Below the pieces are notes generated by a model. It did not search any database, had not been told where the DNA came from, and was given only the letters and a program-made list of their open reading frames with translations. Both the position numbers and the translations under genes were made by a program. Shown in pieces: positions 44,468-52,233 of a stretch of 64,000 nucleotides of DNA. Each line of letters starts with the position of its first letter. Position 1 is the stretch's first letter. Source of the stretch: Roseiarcus sp963776665 (lineage in GTDB: Bacteria > Pseudomonadota > Alphaproteobacteria > Rhizobiales > Beijerinckiaceae); the NCBI GenBank assembly GCA_963776665.1, contig CAVZNQ010000032.1, forward strand, positions 58,989 through 122,988, given 5' to 3'.

Positions 44468-45337
44468 TTAGTCCCACCTGCCATGCGCCCACATCCATTG
44501 CTCGGGCGCTTCGCGGATGAAGGCTTCGTACTGGAGCTGGAGCGCAACTGTCGCCGCGAGAGCGTCGGCCGCGTGGTCGTGCGTATGCGCCATCGGCACC
44601 CGGGCGATGCGGATGGCGAAGCGCGAGCCGGGACGGCGGAAGGCGGCGCCGGCGTAGAGGGGGACGCCGGTCCTGCGCGCCAGCTGGGCCGGAAACAGGT
44701 TCGAGCGGGCGGTCTTGCCGAAGAAGGCCACGCGCGGTCCGCGGTCGTCGCGGAGATCGGCGAGAAAGCATGGACACGCGCCGGCCTTGATCGCACGCAC
44801 GAGCGCGCGCGCGCTCGCGGGCGTCTTCGGCATGAGGCCGCTCTTGTAAAGCGGCGCGCGCAGGCCGCGAAGGAGCGTGTCGACGTAAGGGTTCGAGACG
44901 CGCTGGTAGACGCCGATCAGCGAGACGCCGAGCCGTTGCCCGCCGTGGGCGAGGATTTCCCAATTGCCAAGATGCAGGCCGCAGACGACGAAAGGCTTCG
45001 CGCCCGCCGCCGCGCGGTCGAAATCCTCCCCGGGCTCGAACACGATGCGGCCGCTTTCGACCAGCGTCCTGAGGCGGAAGCTCTCCGCGAAGGTGCGGCC
45101 GAGATTCTCCCACATCGCCGCAGCGATCGCCTGGCGCTGTTTGACGGACTTCTCCGGGAAAGCGATGGCGAGATTGCGGAGCGCCCGCTTCTGGCGGCCG
45201 AGATGGGGAGCGATCAGGCGCCAGAGCTTTCCAGAAAGCCAGGACGCCGCCTGCAGGGGTATGGCGCGGGCGAGCGCCACCGCCAGCCGGACGCCAGCAT
45301 ATTCGAGTCGGAGACGTAAATTGTAGGGCGGCTTCAT
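44468..45337 (-). CDS. LpxL/HtrB-type lysophospholipid (lipid A) acyltransferase
   Basis: A 289-residue inner-membrane acyltransferase that adds secondary acyl chains to lipid A precursors. The ATG at 45337 (MKPPYNLRLRLEYAGVRLAV) is chosen because the longer open frame upstream overlaps a divergent gene. The N-terminal hydrophobic helix is AVALARAIPLQAASWLSGKL. The catalytic HxxxxD/E motif is GLHLGNWEILAHGG, followed by GVYQRVSNPYVDTLL and CFLADLRDDRGPRVAFFGKT. It lies alone between two intergenic regions. Confidence 0.85.
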   Translation of the reverse strand: MKPPYNLRLRLEYAGVRLAVALARAIPLQAASWLSGKLWRLIAPHLGRQKRALRNLAIAFPEKSVKQRQAIAAAMWENLGRTFAESFRLRTLVESGRIVFEPGEDFDRAAAGAKPFVVCGLHLGNWEILAHGGQRLGVSLIGVYQRVSNPYVDTLLRGLRAPLYKSGLMPKTPASARALVRAIKAGACPCFLADLRDDRGPRVAFFGKTARSNLFPAQLARRTGVPLYAGAAFRRPGSRFAIRIARVPMAHTHDHAADALAATVALQLQYEAFIREAPEQWMWAHGRWD

Positions 45338-45491
45338 AAAAGGTCGGACCCGGCGCATGGCCGATTCCGACCTGACTGCGATCCCTATTGCCTTACGGCC
45401 GGGTCCGCAACCCCATGGCCGGCGCGTACTGGCCTTGTCCGAGGGAAATAATTCCCTGTATCTCAGGATCAATCCGGGTTGGGAGGAGTTC

Positions 45492-45872
45492 GTGCGCCGC
45501 CGTATCGTCACCCTCGCCGCTTGCCTGCTGCCCATGACGACCGGCTCAGAAGCGCGCGCCGCAGCTTGCAAGCCCGCCGATCCCTCGCTCGCCGGCCACT
45601 ACTACCTTCGCGGCGTGATGGAGGTCGGCTCGGAGCTTCTGCTGCATGCCGACGGGCGGTTCGAGTACATGCTCGCCTATGGCGCGCTGGACGAGCTTGC
45701 CTCGGGCTGCTGGACGCGGAGCGGGGCCACGGTCACGCTCGACGTGCGCAAGTTCGAGAACAGCATGGACGATCCGATGAAGTTCGGGCGGCTTGAGCTT
45801 ACGGTTCAGCCCGGCGGAAAGCTGATGCGCCGCTTCGACGCCGAGCACGCCGGCGCCTATTCCCGCGAGTGA
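45492..45872 (+). CDS. Small exported protein of unknown function
   Basis: 126 residues from a GTG at 45492, preceded by GGGAGG at a 7-bp distance. The start of the open frame at 45357 lies within the divergent gene's control region and is less likely. The signal peptide is MRRRIVTLAACLLPMTTGSE, cut near ARAAA-CKP. The mature part LAGHYYLRGVMEVGSELLLH, ADGRFEYMLAYGALDELASG and CWTRSGATVTLDV looks like a lipocalin-type or META-like beta protein, which is inference. It has two Cys. Confidence 0.65.
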   Translation: MRRRIVTLAACLLPMTTGSEARAAACKPADPSLAGHYYLRGVMEVGSELLLHADGRFEYMLAYGALDELASGCWTRSGATVTLDVRKFENSMDDPMKFGRLELTVQPGGKLMRRFDAEHAGAYSRE

Positions 45873-46348
45873 CGGTCTCGCCGGCTGCGAGCTTTCGTCT
45901 TCCAACGGGCGACGGGAACGTAGGTCATCGTCGGGTTGTTGGATGAATCAGAAATATAGGAAATATCTTTCCTAAAAGCGGAATCGATGCTATTCTGCGT
46001 CGTGTCGTTGGGACCCTGATTGGCCCTGCGGCTGGACGAGGAGACGTGGGCGCGGCGATCCTTTTAACTTATGATTCATTGTCTAATAGGTCAGGCAGAA
46101 GGATCGACTTTTCCTGGCTTCGTGGCATAAGCCATTGAAAAGTCTCGATTGGGAGAAGGAAAAAATTTGGATTTTGCTTCCATCCGCTTTGATTGTCTTT
46201 CCTGTTTTCTTTGGTTTTCCTTCCGCCGGTTTGGAAAACGCTTCCCTTAGCGTTTGCCGCGTCCCGAGGAGCGCCGAACCGCCGGCTCCGGAACAAAGCG
46301 CGACGGCGAGGCGTTGCGTTTTGCGACCGCAAGCCCCGGAGACGGCGA
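45873..46348. other. 476-bp AT-richer intergenic region with a perfect inverted repeat
   Basis: No gene is supported. The region from 45930 to 46250 is markedly less GC-rich than its surroundings, with TTATGATTCATTGTCTAATA at 46069-46088 and long T/C-rich tracts at 46180-46235. An inverted repeat TAGGAAA-TATC-TTTCCTA lies at 45957-45974. Neither strand shows a proper terminator T tract after it, so an operator or a mobile-DNA scar is possible. Confidence 0.4.
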
Positions 46349-46570
46349 ATGCCAGGCGATCCGCCAAAACCGGTTCCAACCCCGCCTCCCGATACGATTC
46401 CGAACCCCGTACGCCCGCCGACGCCCGAGGAGGCGCCGACGCCCGGCGGGCCGCCCGACATTCCCGCGCCGGGGCCAGACGTCATCAGGGAGCCCGCGCC
46501 CAATGACGTTCCGGAGACATTCCCGCCCGAAGCGCCTCCCCCCGCTACTTTTGTCGCCGGGTCCAGCTGA
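46349..46570 (+). CDS. Small proline-rich protein
   Basis: 73 residues from the ATG at 46349, which follows CCGGAGACGGCGA. The sequence is almost entirely Pro with Asp, Glu, Thr and Gly (MPGDPPKPVPTPPPDTIPNP, RPPTPEEAPTPGGPPDIPAP) and must be disordered. No signal peptide is seen, so it is probably cytoplasmic unless the start is further upstream. Similar short Pro-rich proteins are known in Rhizobiales without a function. It ends 10 bp before the extensin-like gene, which is itself Pro-rich at its N-terminus. Confidence 0.5.
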   Translation: MPGDPPKPVPTPPPDTIPNPVRPPTPEEAPTPGGPPDIPAPGPDVIREPAPNDVPETFPPEAPPPATFVAGSS

Positions 46571-46580
46571 ACGGCCCAAA

Positions 46581-47327
46581 ATGAATGGAGCAAGCCCGCT
46601 TGTCGCACTCGGCGTGCTTGCGTTGATGGTCGCGGCGCACGGCGGCGCGGCGATGGGACAACAGCCGCCGCTGCCGCCGCCTCGGCCCACGGGGCTTGCG
46701 GCGCCCGCGCCAGCAGAGGCGCCCGCTCCACAGCCGGCGTCGCAGATGGGGCCCGAAGCCGCCGGCGCGGCGTCGATGTGCCTAGCGAAACTGATTGCGA
46801 CCGGCGCGGCGGCCGAAGCTGCGACGGTTCCGGCCCCGGCCGCCCAGGGGTGCGGCATACCTTCGCCGGTCCGGCTGTCATCGATCGCGGTCGCGGGCGG
46901 CGATGTAGTCAGCCTGCCCGACCGCCCGCTTGTCGATTGCGAATTCGCCGCCGTGCTCGCCGACTATATCCGCCTCATCGTCGCGCCGCTCGGCGAGGCG
47001 ATGCTGCACGCGAAAGTCGCCGCAATCGAAACCGGCCCGGGCTACGATTGCCGGACCCAGGACAGGATCGCAGGCGCCAAGATCAGCGCCCATGGCCATG
47101 GGTTGGCGGTGGACTTCGTGGCGATCGCCCTCGCGGATAAACGGCGCCTCCTCGTCGAGCGGCAGACGGGCGCGGACGAAGCCTCGTACTTTCGCGCCGT
47201 GCGGACGGCGGCTTGCGGCTGGTTCACCACCGTTCTCGGGCCAGGCGCCGACTCGTTCCACGCCAGCAACATGCACCTCGATGTCGAGCGGCACGGCTCG
47301 AGCGGCAGCTACCGAATTTGCGAGTAG
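46581..47327 (+). CDS. Extensin-like C-terminal domain protein
   Basis: 248 residues with a signal peptide MNGASPLVALGVLALMVAAH cut at AMG-QQ. A Pro/Ala-rich linker follows (residues 27-60, PLPPPRPTGLAAPAPAEAPA), then an extensin-like C-terminal domain (PF06904). Key parts are CLAKLIATGAAAE, GCGIPSPVRLSSIAVAGGDV, a zinc-peptidase-like SAHGHGLAVDFVAI and the final SNMHLDVERHG. The His/Asp/His set resembles the LAS-type (VanY/MepA) peptidase fold, so peptidoglycan binding or cleavage is plausible. Four conserved Cys may form disulfides. It acts in the periplasm. Confidence 0.82.
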   Translation: MNGASPLVALGVLALMVAAHGGAAMGQQPPLPPPRPTGLAAPAPAEAPAPQPASQMGPEAAGAASMCLAKLIATGAAAEAATVPAPAAQGCGIPSPVRLSSIAVAGGDVVSLPDRPLVDCEFAAVLADYIRLIVAPLGEAMLHAKVAAIETGPGYDCRTQDRIAGAKISAHGHGLAVDFVAIALADKRRLLVERQTGADEASYFRAVRTAACGWFTTVLGPGADSFHASNMHLDVERHGSSGSYRICE

Positions 47328-47368
47328 CTCACGCATAACCGCGCAACGCCGTTGCCGAACGAGGTGTC

Positions 47369-47608
47369 TCAGCGGCCGCCGTAGAAGCCGCTGGTTTGAG
47401 CGTATTCGATCGGATTATAGGGACTGTAGTTCGGGTAGGTCTCGGCCAAAGTCCGCTGCGAGGACGCATTCGGCTCTTGACCGGCGTTGCAGCCGGCTAG
47501 CGCGAACGCCGCGAGGGCGAGGACGGGAGCGATCCGCCTCGACCCACCCGGTTGCTCGGGAGATGAGCGCGCCCACAGAGCCCAGGTCGCCTCGGCGCGT
47601 TCGGCCAT
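47369..47608 (-). CDS. Small lipoprotein B, paralogue of the one at 43981-44166
   Basis: The C-terminal part is a small lipoprotein: RRIAPVLALAAFALAGCNAG has a lipobox (LAGC), and the mature end is QEPNASSQRTLAETYPNYSP then YNPIEYAQTSGFYGGR. It shares CNAxQxxNxSSxxT and YxPYxPIxYAQ with the lipoprotein at 43981. The first 24 residues of the open frame (MAERAEATWALWARSSPEQP) do not look like a signal peptide, so the true start may be internal and non-standard. Function is unknown. Confidence 0.65.
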   Translation of the reverse strand: MAERAEATWALWARSSPEQPGGSRRIAPVLALAAFALAGCNAGQEPNASSQRTLAETYPNYSPYNPIEYAQTSGFYGGR

Positions 47609-47683
47609 CTGGTTTTCCTTTCCCGGCGCCCCGCGCTCGACCCGGCGATCGGCATTCCATCTTCGCAGTGAGCCTAGCAGATC

Positions 47684-49174
47684 TCACGCTCCCCGACGGA
47701 GAGGCGCGCCAAGCGGCGCTGGCTCTGGCTCTCCGCCTGCACGTTTCGGTTTGGCGCCAACCAGCGCCGCCGCCACGCCGATCGCGCCGAAGCCCGCGAG
47801 CATCACCAGCACGCCGCCGACCGCCGAGAGCAGCGCGGCTTCGGCCACATGCGCTGTGCGCGCGCCTGCGACGGCCTCCGCATGCAGCCCCCATCCCAGC
47901 GCCGTCGAGGCGGCGGCCACGCCGACGCCGGCGCCGAACACTCGCAGCAAGTTCAGGAGCCCGCCCGCGACGCCGGATTTGTCGGCCGGCGCGGCCCCTA
48001 CCGTCGCGCTGTTGTTGGGGGCGATATAGAGGCCAAGACCCAAGCCGAAGGCGGCCAGCGCCGCCATCACGCCATTGAGGCTATCCGGCGTTCCGGTCAT
48101 GAGCGCCCACAACGCCAGCGACGAGGCGAGGCAAACCGCCATGCCGCCAGCCATGACGAGGCGCGGACGTTTGTCCGCCCATGCTCCGCCGAACGGCGCC
48201 ACGAGACCAAGCGCGGCCGGGATGACCGTCAGCCTCAAGCCGGCCGCGACTGCCGGATCGTGGTAGCCGCGGATCAGCGCAAACGACATGGCGAAGAACA
48301 TCGCATAGAGCATGGCGTAGGAGACGAGAACGCCGACGCAGCCGGCGGCGAACGCGGCGGACCGGAAGAGACGAAGATCGATCAGCGGCGCCGGCGCCCT
48401 GCTTTCGCGCCAGATGAACAGCGCCAACAAGATCGGCCCGGCGGCGGCGCAGGCGATGAGCGGCGCGGACAATCCCCAGGCGCGCCATTGCGCGATCGTC
48501 ACTAGGAGCGCGACCAGCGCCGGGATCAAAAGCGCCGCGCCCGCGACGTCGAAGCGGCGATCCTTGGCGAATGACGTCGTCCTGGGGACGATCAGCCACC
48601 CGAGGGCCGCGCCCACGAGGGCGAACGGAACGGTGACCCAGAAGATCGAGCGCCAGCCCGACGTCGCCAGCAACACGCCGCCGAGCGTCGGGCCAAGGCT
48701 GAGGCCGACCGCCTGCGCCGCCGCCATGATTCCAAGCGCCTTTCCTCGCCGCGCCGAGCCGGCCGCGGCGACCAGGATGACGACGCTGTTCGCGCCGAGC
48801 ATCGAGCCGCTGATTCCCTGCAGGACCCGGAACGCGATGAGCAGCGGCAGACTCGGAGCGACGGCGGACAGGGCGGAGAACAGGCCGAACAGGGCAAAGC
48901 CGCAAAGATAGAGCGTCTTGCGTCCGCCGATCTCCGCAAGCCGCGCGAACACCGGAAGCACCGCGGCGAAGGCCAGCACATAGGCGACGGCGACCCAGCT
49001 TACCGCATCGAGCCGCGCATCGAATGCGTCCTCGAACGAGGGCATGGCAAGCTGGACGATGCTGGCGTCGACCTGGCCGACGAAAGCGCCTATGCACACC
49101 GTGCCGACCACGAACCACGGATAGGCCGCACGGCGCTCGAAGAACTGCGCGGGGGCAGGTTCCGGCAATCCCAC
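47684..49174 (-). CDS. DHA2-type MFS drug exporter (EmrB/QacA-like)
   Basis: A 496-residue, 14-helix drug:H+ antiporter. It begins MGLPEPAPAQFFERRAAYPW, with the first helix FVVGTVCIGAFVGQVDASIV (the D-x-S/T-I motif of helix 1). Loop 2-3 is FARLAEIGGRKTLYLCGFAL. The motif C region in helix 5 is AVGLSLGPTLGGVLLATSGW with RSIFWVTVPFALVG. Late helices LGLGLYIAPNNSATVGAAPA and GVAGGLLNLLRVFGAGVGVA are typical for DHA2. It exports toxic organic compounds; the substrate is unknown. No adaptor (EmrA-like) gene is adjacent. Confidence 0.88.
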   Translation of the reverse strand: MGLPEPAPAQFFERRAAYPWFVVGTVCIGAFVGQVDASIVQLAMPSFEDAFDARLDAVSWVAVAYVLAFAAVLPVFARLAEIGGRKTLYLCGFALFGLFSALSAVAPSLPLLIAFRVLQGISGSMLGANSVVILVAAAGSARRGKALGIMAAAQAVGLSLGPTLGGVLLATSGWRSIFWVTVPFALVGAALGWLIVPRTTSFAKDRRFDVAGAALLIPALVALLVTIAQWRAWGLSAPLIACAAAGPILLALFIWRESRAPAPLIDLRLFRSAAFAAGCVGVLVSYAMLYAMFFAMSFALIRGYHDPAVAAGLRLTVIPAALGLVAPFGGAWADKRPRLVMAGGMAVCLASSLALWALMTGTPDSLNGVMAALAAFGLGLGLYIAPNNSATVGAAPADKSGVAGGLLNLLRVFGAGVGVAAASTALGWGLHAEAVAGARTAHVAEAALLSAVGGVLVMLAGFGAIGVAAALVGAKPKRAGGEPEPAPLGAPLRRGA

Positions 49175-49301
49175 TTGAATTCCGCAGGTGCGAGACGCGA
49201 TGAGGCAGCCTAGCCACAGGCGAACTATTCCGCAACGGGCTGACGAACAGCGGCGCGCCTCAGCTGTTTCGCCAACGTGGAAAGCCGAACGTCCTATGAG
49301 C

Positions 49302-49339
49302 CTCTGGATAGCTTCGTCGCTAGGCTCCTCGCGATGACG
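49302..49339. repeat. Dispersed intergenic repeat, copy 2
   Basis: CTCTGGATAGCTTCGTCG then CTAGGCTCCTCGCGATGACG matches the two ends of the repeat at 44369-44444 but lacks its central hairpins. The neighbouring CGAACGTCCTATGA (49287-49300) matches CGAACGCCCTATGA in copy 1 (44417-44430) but in a different order. Confidence 0.6.
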
Positions 49340-49362
49340 AGTCCGCCCGGACGCGACATGCT

Positions 49363-49569
49363 CTAGGTCTGAGAGGCGTCCACCAGGGAATCCGCGATCG
49401 CCGCATCGATCTGTTCAGGCACTTCCGTCACATCGATGCCGATTTGATCGCCGGGAATCCAGATCCTGGTGCCTGCGCCGTGCGGGACGAAGGTGGCCGC
49501 AAGCGCCATGTTCACCCGAATTGTTTTCCCGCCTTCAGTCAGCGTGCACTTGATCCATTTGGGCGTCAT
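49363..49569 (-). CDS. Small conserved hypothetical protein
   Basis: 68 residues from the ATG at 49569, behind GAGGAAAGCC (MTPKWIKCTLTEGGKTIRVN and MALAATFVPHGAGTRIWIPG, ending PEQIDAAIADSLVDASQT). The pattern WIKCT...VNxxxAxxFxxxGxGTRIxxxGD suggests a small beta protein of a family common in alphaproteobacteria, without known function. It follows the peptidoglycan-binding gene after 23 bp and is probably co-transcribed with it. Confidence 0.6.
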   Translation of the reverse strand: MTPKWIKCTLTEGGKTIRVNMALAATFVPHGAGTRIWIPGDQIGIDVTEVPEQIDAAIADSLVDASQT

Positions 49570-49592
49570 GGCTTTCCTCGCGATAGGCGCAC

Positions 49593-50108
49593 TTATGCTG
49601 CCGCCGGGCTCAACCTGGCAAGCAACCCGCAGGCGCTTTCGAGGGTGAGCTGCTGCGCGGAGCCAGGCGTCATCCATATGAACCACGTGGCGTCGTCGAC
49701 GACGCCGGTAACGGGAACGGCAGCCCAGGCCTGCAAGGCGCGCACAGCGGCCTCGGTCAGCGGGCCGAACTGGCCGTCGATCGCGCCGGGGTAGGGGGCG
49801 AATCTGACGGCGATGTCCGTGCCGGCCAGCGCCTGTTGGAGCCATGCGACGGCGGGACCGGTCCATCCGGTCGCGAGCGTCGGCGAAGCTTCGCGATAGG
49901 CGGGCAGCTTCGCCCAGGTCGCCGGGCCGACGAGGCCGTCGACCGCAAGGCCGTTGGCGGCCTGAAAGCTCTTGACGCTTGTCTCGAGACCGGCGTCGAA
50001 CGCGCCGGTGATCGGCCCAAATGGCTTCCACAGCGATTGGCGGGCAAGCGCGCGCTGCAGGCGCCTGACGTCGTCCCCGGTTGAGCCGGGTCCGATTGTG
50101 GCTGGCAT
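49593..50108 (-). CDS. Peptidoglycan-binding domain protein (two PG_binding_1 repeats)
   Basis: 171 residues from the ATG at 50108. It consists of two peptidoglycan-binding-1 repeats: residues 6-60 (STGDDVRRLQRALARQSLWK, FQAANGLAVDGLVGPATWAK) and 75-150 (GPAVAWLQQALAGTDIAVRF, GAIDGQFGPLTEAAVRALQA, VTGVVDDATWFIW). There is no signal peptide at this start, which is odd for a wall-binding protein. The product may be exported by another route, or the domains may serve another purpose, as in some phage or type VI-linked proteins. No catalytic domain is attached. Confidence 0.78.
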   Translation of the reverse strand: MPATIGPGSTGDDVRRLQRALARQSLWKPFGPITGAFDAGLETSVKSFQAANGLAVDGLVGPATWAKLPAYREASPTLATGWTGPAVAWLQQALAGTDIAVRFAPYPGAIDGQFGPLTEAAVRALQAWAAVPVTGVVDDATWFIWMTPGSAQQLTLESACGLLARLSPAAA

Positions 50109-50255
50109 GACCTCCCTTACCCCGTCTCGTCCGATACCGCCGCGCCCGTCGAAATGGATCACAACGCTAGCACAACGCTTGGCTCGCGACGAGACGCGGT
50201 AGAACGGACGCTCGTCCTTTGCGGGTCGCCCTGCCTTCGAATATTCTCCGCCGCC

Positions 50256-51107
50256 ATGCTGATCCCGCCCCAGACAACGCCGCCGCCTGACGCCGCGCAG
50301 CGCCGCGCCGCGAAGCCCGTTGGCGCCTATGCGCTCGATCGGCTGCCCGCCTATGACGCGGCCTTCTACGACAACGCGCGAGCGGGCATGACGAAAATCG
50401 GCGAGACGATCGTGCCGCCGCGCGAAGGGCGCGCGTTCGACGTTCCAGCCGGGCATTTTTTCCGCATCGTCAGCATCGAAGGGCCGCAGGTCGGCGATCT
50501 CAACCTGTGGAACGCCGCCAATCTCGCGGAGCGCTTCTTCAGTGGCAAGACACGGGCGCTCAATGCCACTCATGTGTCTACGGGCGCGCGGCTCTGGAGC
50601 GCGCTGCCCTACTTGAGGCCGATGGCGACCATCACCCGCGACACGCTCGACTGGTATGGCTTCGATGCTGATGGCGCCGGCGTTCACGATGTAATCGGCA
50701 CCCGCTGCGACCCCTATACGAACCGTCTTCTGACCGGCGCGGACTATCATCATTGCTGCCATTCGAACCTGACGCGCGCGCTCGCCCAGCGGATGAGGCT
50801 AACAAATCGCGAGGCGGAGCCGCATGTCCATGACGTGCTCAACGTGTTCATGTGCACCGGCTTCGAGCGACATACCCACCGCTATTTCATGAAGGCGAGC
50901 CCGGTACGGCCGGGAGATTTCATCGAATTCTTCGCCGAGATCGATCTCATCGGCGCGCTGTCCGCCTGTCCATACGGTGACGGCGACGAAGCCCGTTCAA
51001 GCGACGCGGCGCCCTGCCATCCGCTCAAGGTCGAAATTTTCCGCCCCCGCGACGAGGCGCTGCAAGGATGGCGGCCGCCCGAGGTCAGCGCCTATTCTGG
51101 CGAGTAA
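50256..51107 (+). CDS. Urea carboxylase-associated family protein (DUF1989)
   Basis: A 283-residue DUF1989 protein with a cupin-like fold. From the ATG at 50256, main motifs are ETIVPPREGRAFDVPAGHFF, VGDLNLWNAANLAERFFSGK, DTLDWYGFDADGAGVHDVIG, DPYTNRLLTGADYHHCCHSN and EPHVHDVLNVFMCTGFERHT. Clustered His and Cys residues (YHHCCHSN) suggest metal binding. Relatives are encoded with urea/guanidine carboxylase and allophanate hydrolase, but none of those is nearby, so this is an orphan copy. The reaction is unknown. Confidence 0.82.
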   Translation: MLIPPQTTPPPDAAQRRAAKPVGAYALDRLPAYDAAFYDNARAGMTKIGETIVPPREGRAFDVPAGHFFRIVSIEGPQVGDLNLWNAANLAERFFSGKTRALNATHVSTGARLWSALPYLRPMATITRDTLDWYGFDADGAGVHDVIGTRCDPYTNRLLTGADYHHCCHSNLTRALAQRMRLTNREAEPHVHDVLNVFMCTGFERHTHRYFMKASPVRPGDFIEFFAEIDLIGALSACPYGDGDEARSSDAAPCHPLKVEIFRPRDEALQGWRPPEVSAYSGE

Positions 51108-51128
51108 ACCTGCGCCTCGCGCGCGGGC

Positions 51129-51395
51129 CTATCCGAAGCGAAGCCGCGATCGCTCACGGGCCTTCCGGGCCTCAGTTTCCCGGTCGCGCGGCGCGGCGGC
51201 GCTGTGGAGGGAGAAAATAAGCTTGCGGGCGGCGTCGGCGACCTCGTCGACCGCACGCTCGAACGCCTCCGCGTTGCCCTGCGACGGCTTGGCGAAGCCG
51301 CTCACCTTGCGCACGAACTGGATCGCGGAGGCGCGGATTTCCTCATCGCTCGCGGGCGGTTCGAAGTTGAACAGCGGACGGATGTTGCGGCACAT
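51129..51395 (-). CDS. DUF2277 family protein
   Basis: 88 residues from the ATG at 51395: MCRNIRPLFNFEPPASDEEI, RASAIQFVRKVSGFAKPSQG, NAEAFERAVDEVADAARKLI. This is a near-textbook DUF2277 sequence (MCRNIxxLxNFEPPAT). The family is widespread and has no assigned function. The conserved Cys 2 and the acidic FEPPASDEEI are typical. It is convergent with the DUF1989 gene. Confidence 0.9.
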   Translation of the reverse strand: MCRNIRPLFNFEPPASDEEIRASAIQFVRKVSGFAKPSQGNAEAFERAVDEVADAARKLIFSLHSAAAPRDRETEARKARERSRLRFG

Positions 51396-51444
51396 GGCGG
51401 GACCTCGTCGTGCTGGGTTTTGAGTCAAAGCGACCCGAGGGCGT

Positions 51445-52173
51445 TCACTGTGTCAGTTCGAACCGCGCGGTGACGGTGACCCTGAGCCTGTCCTCTCCGC
51501 CCTCGATCGGCGGCGGCGGCGCGGATTGGGCGTAGGCCCGTGCGGCGAAGGCGACCGGTTGCTGCCCCCCGGCCTCTTCCGTCAGCGTCATCAACCGGCC
51601 GATTTGGGAGCCGCCGGCCTTGGCGTAGATTTCGGCCTTCCGCCGCGCGTCGGCGACCGCGATGGGTCGAGCCTTGTCCAGGAGGGCGCTCGGATCGTTT
51701 TGGCCATAGGCGATGCCGTAGATCGAGTTGGCGCCGGCTCCCACCGCCTTGTCCAGCAACGCGCCGAGACGGGGAATATCGCGGACGACGATTGTCACAT
51801 CGTTGCTGACGTTATAGCCGGTGATCACCGGTTCGCGGGCCTGATTGGGCGGCGGCTGCGAGAATACCGGCGAAATCGACATGGCCGAGGTCCGGATGTC
51901 GGCGGGCGCAACGCCCTCGGACTTGATGAGCGCCACGAGAGCGTTGGCCGCTTTGGCGTTGGCCGCCATCGCCTCGCCCGCGTCCTTGCCGGCGGTCGTG
52001 ACCCCAAGCGTCACCCGGGCGAAGTCGGGAGCGGCGCTGACTGCGCCCTCGCCGGTGACCTCGATCCACCGGTCGTTGGTGATGTCGATCAAGCGCGTCT
52101 CAGCCGCGAGCGCGGGCGAGGCCGCGGCCAAGGCCGAGAGCAATGCAATCAGAATCGACGTCAAGCGCATCAC
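51445..52173 (-). CDS. SIMPL domain (DUF541) exported protein
   Basis: A 242-residue periplasmic or outer-membrane protein. The signal peptide is MMRLTSILIALLSALAAASP, cut at ALA-AE. The SIMPL core has ITNDRWIEVTGEGAVSAAPD, FARVTLGVTTAGKDAGEAMA, ANAKAANALVALIKSEGVAP, VITGYNVSNDVTIVVRDIPR and a final VTVTARFELTQ. SIMPL proteins (YggE, BP26) are linked to oxidative stress protection and, for Brucella BP26, form channel-like assemblies. The gene is monocistronic as far as seen. Confidence 0.9.
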   Translation of the reverse strand: MMRLTSILIALLSALAAASPALAAETRLIDITNDRWIEVTGEGAVSAAPDFARVTLGVTTAGKDAGEAMAANAKAANALVALIKSEGVAPADIRTSAMSISPVFSQPPPNQAREPVITGYNVSNDVTIVVRDIPRLGALLDKAVGAGANSIYGIAYGQNDPSALLDKARPIAVADARRKAEIYAKAGGSQIGRLMTLTEEAGGQQPVAFAARAYAQSAPPPPIEGGEDRLRVTVTARFELTQ

Positions 52174-52233
52174 TCCTCCTGGCCATCATGTTCGATAACG
52201 ATGCGTGGGTCCCCCGCCGATTGCGAAGCGGCC

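Noticed and set aside
45357..45491. An upstream extension of the small exported protein at 45492
   Set aside because: The extension overlaps the 5' region of the divergent acyltransferase and would hide the signal peptide. The GTG at 45492 has a good ribosome binding site.
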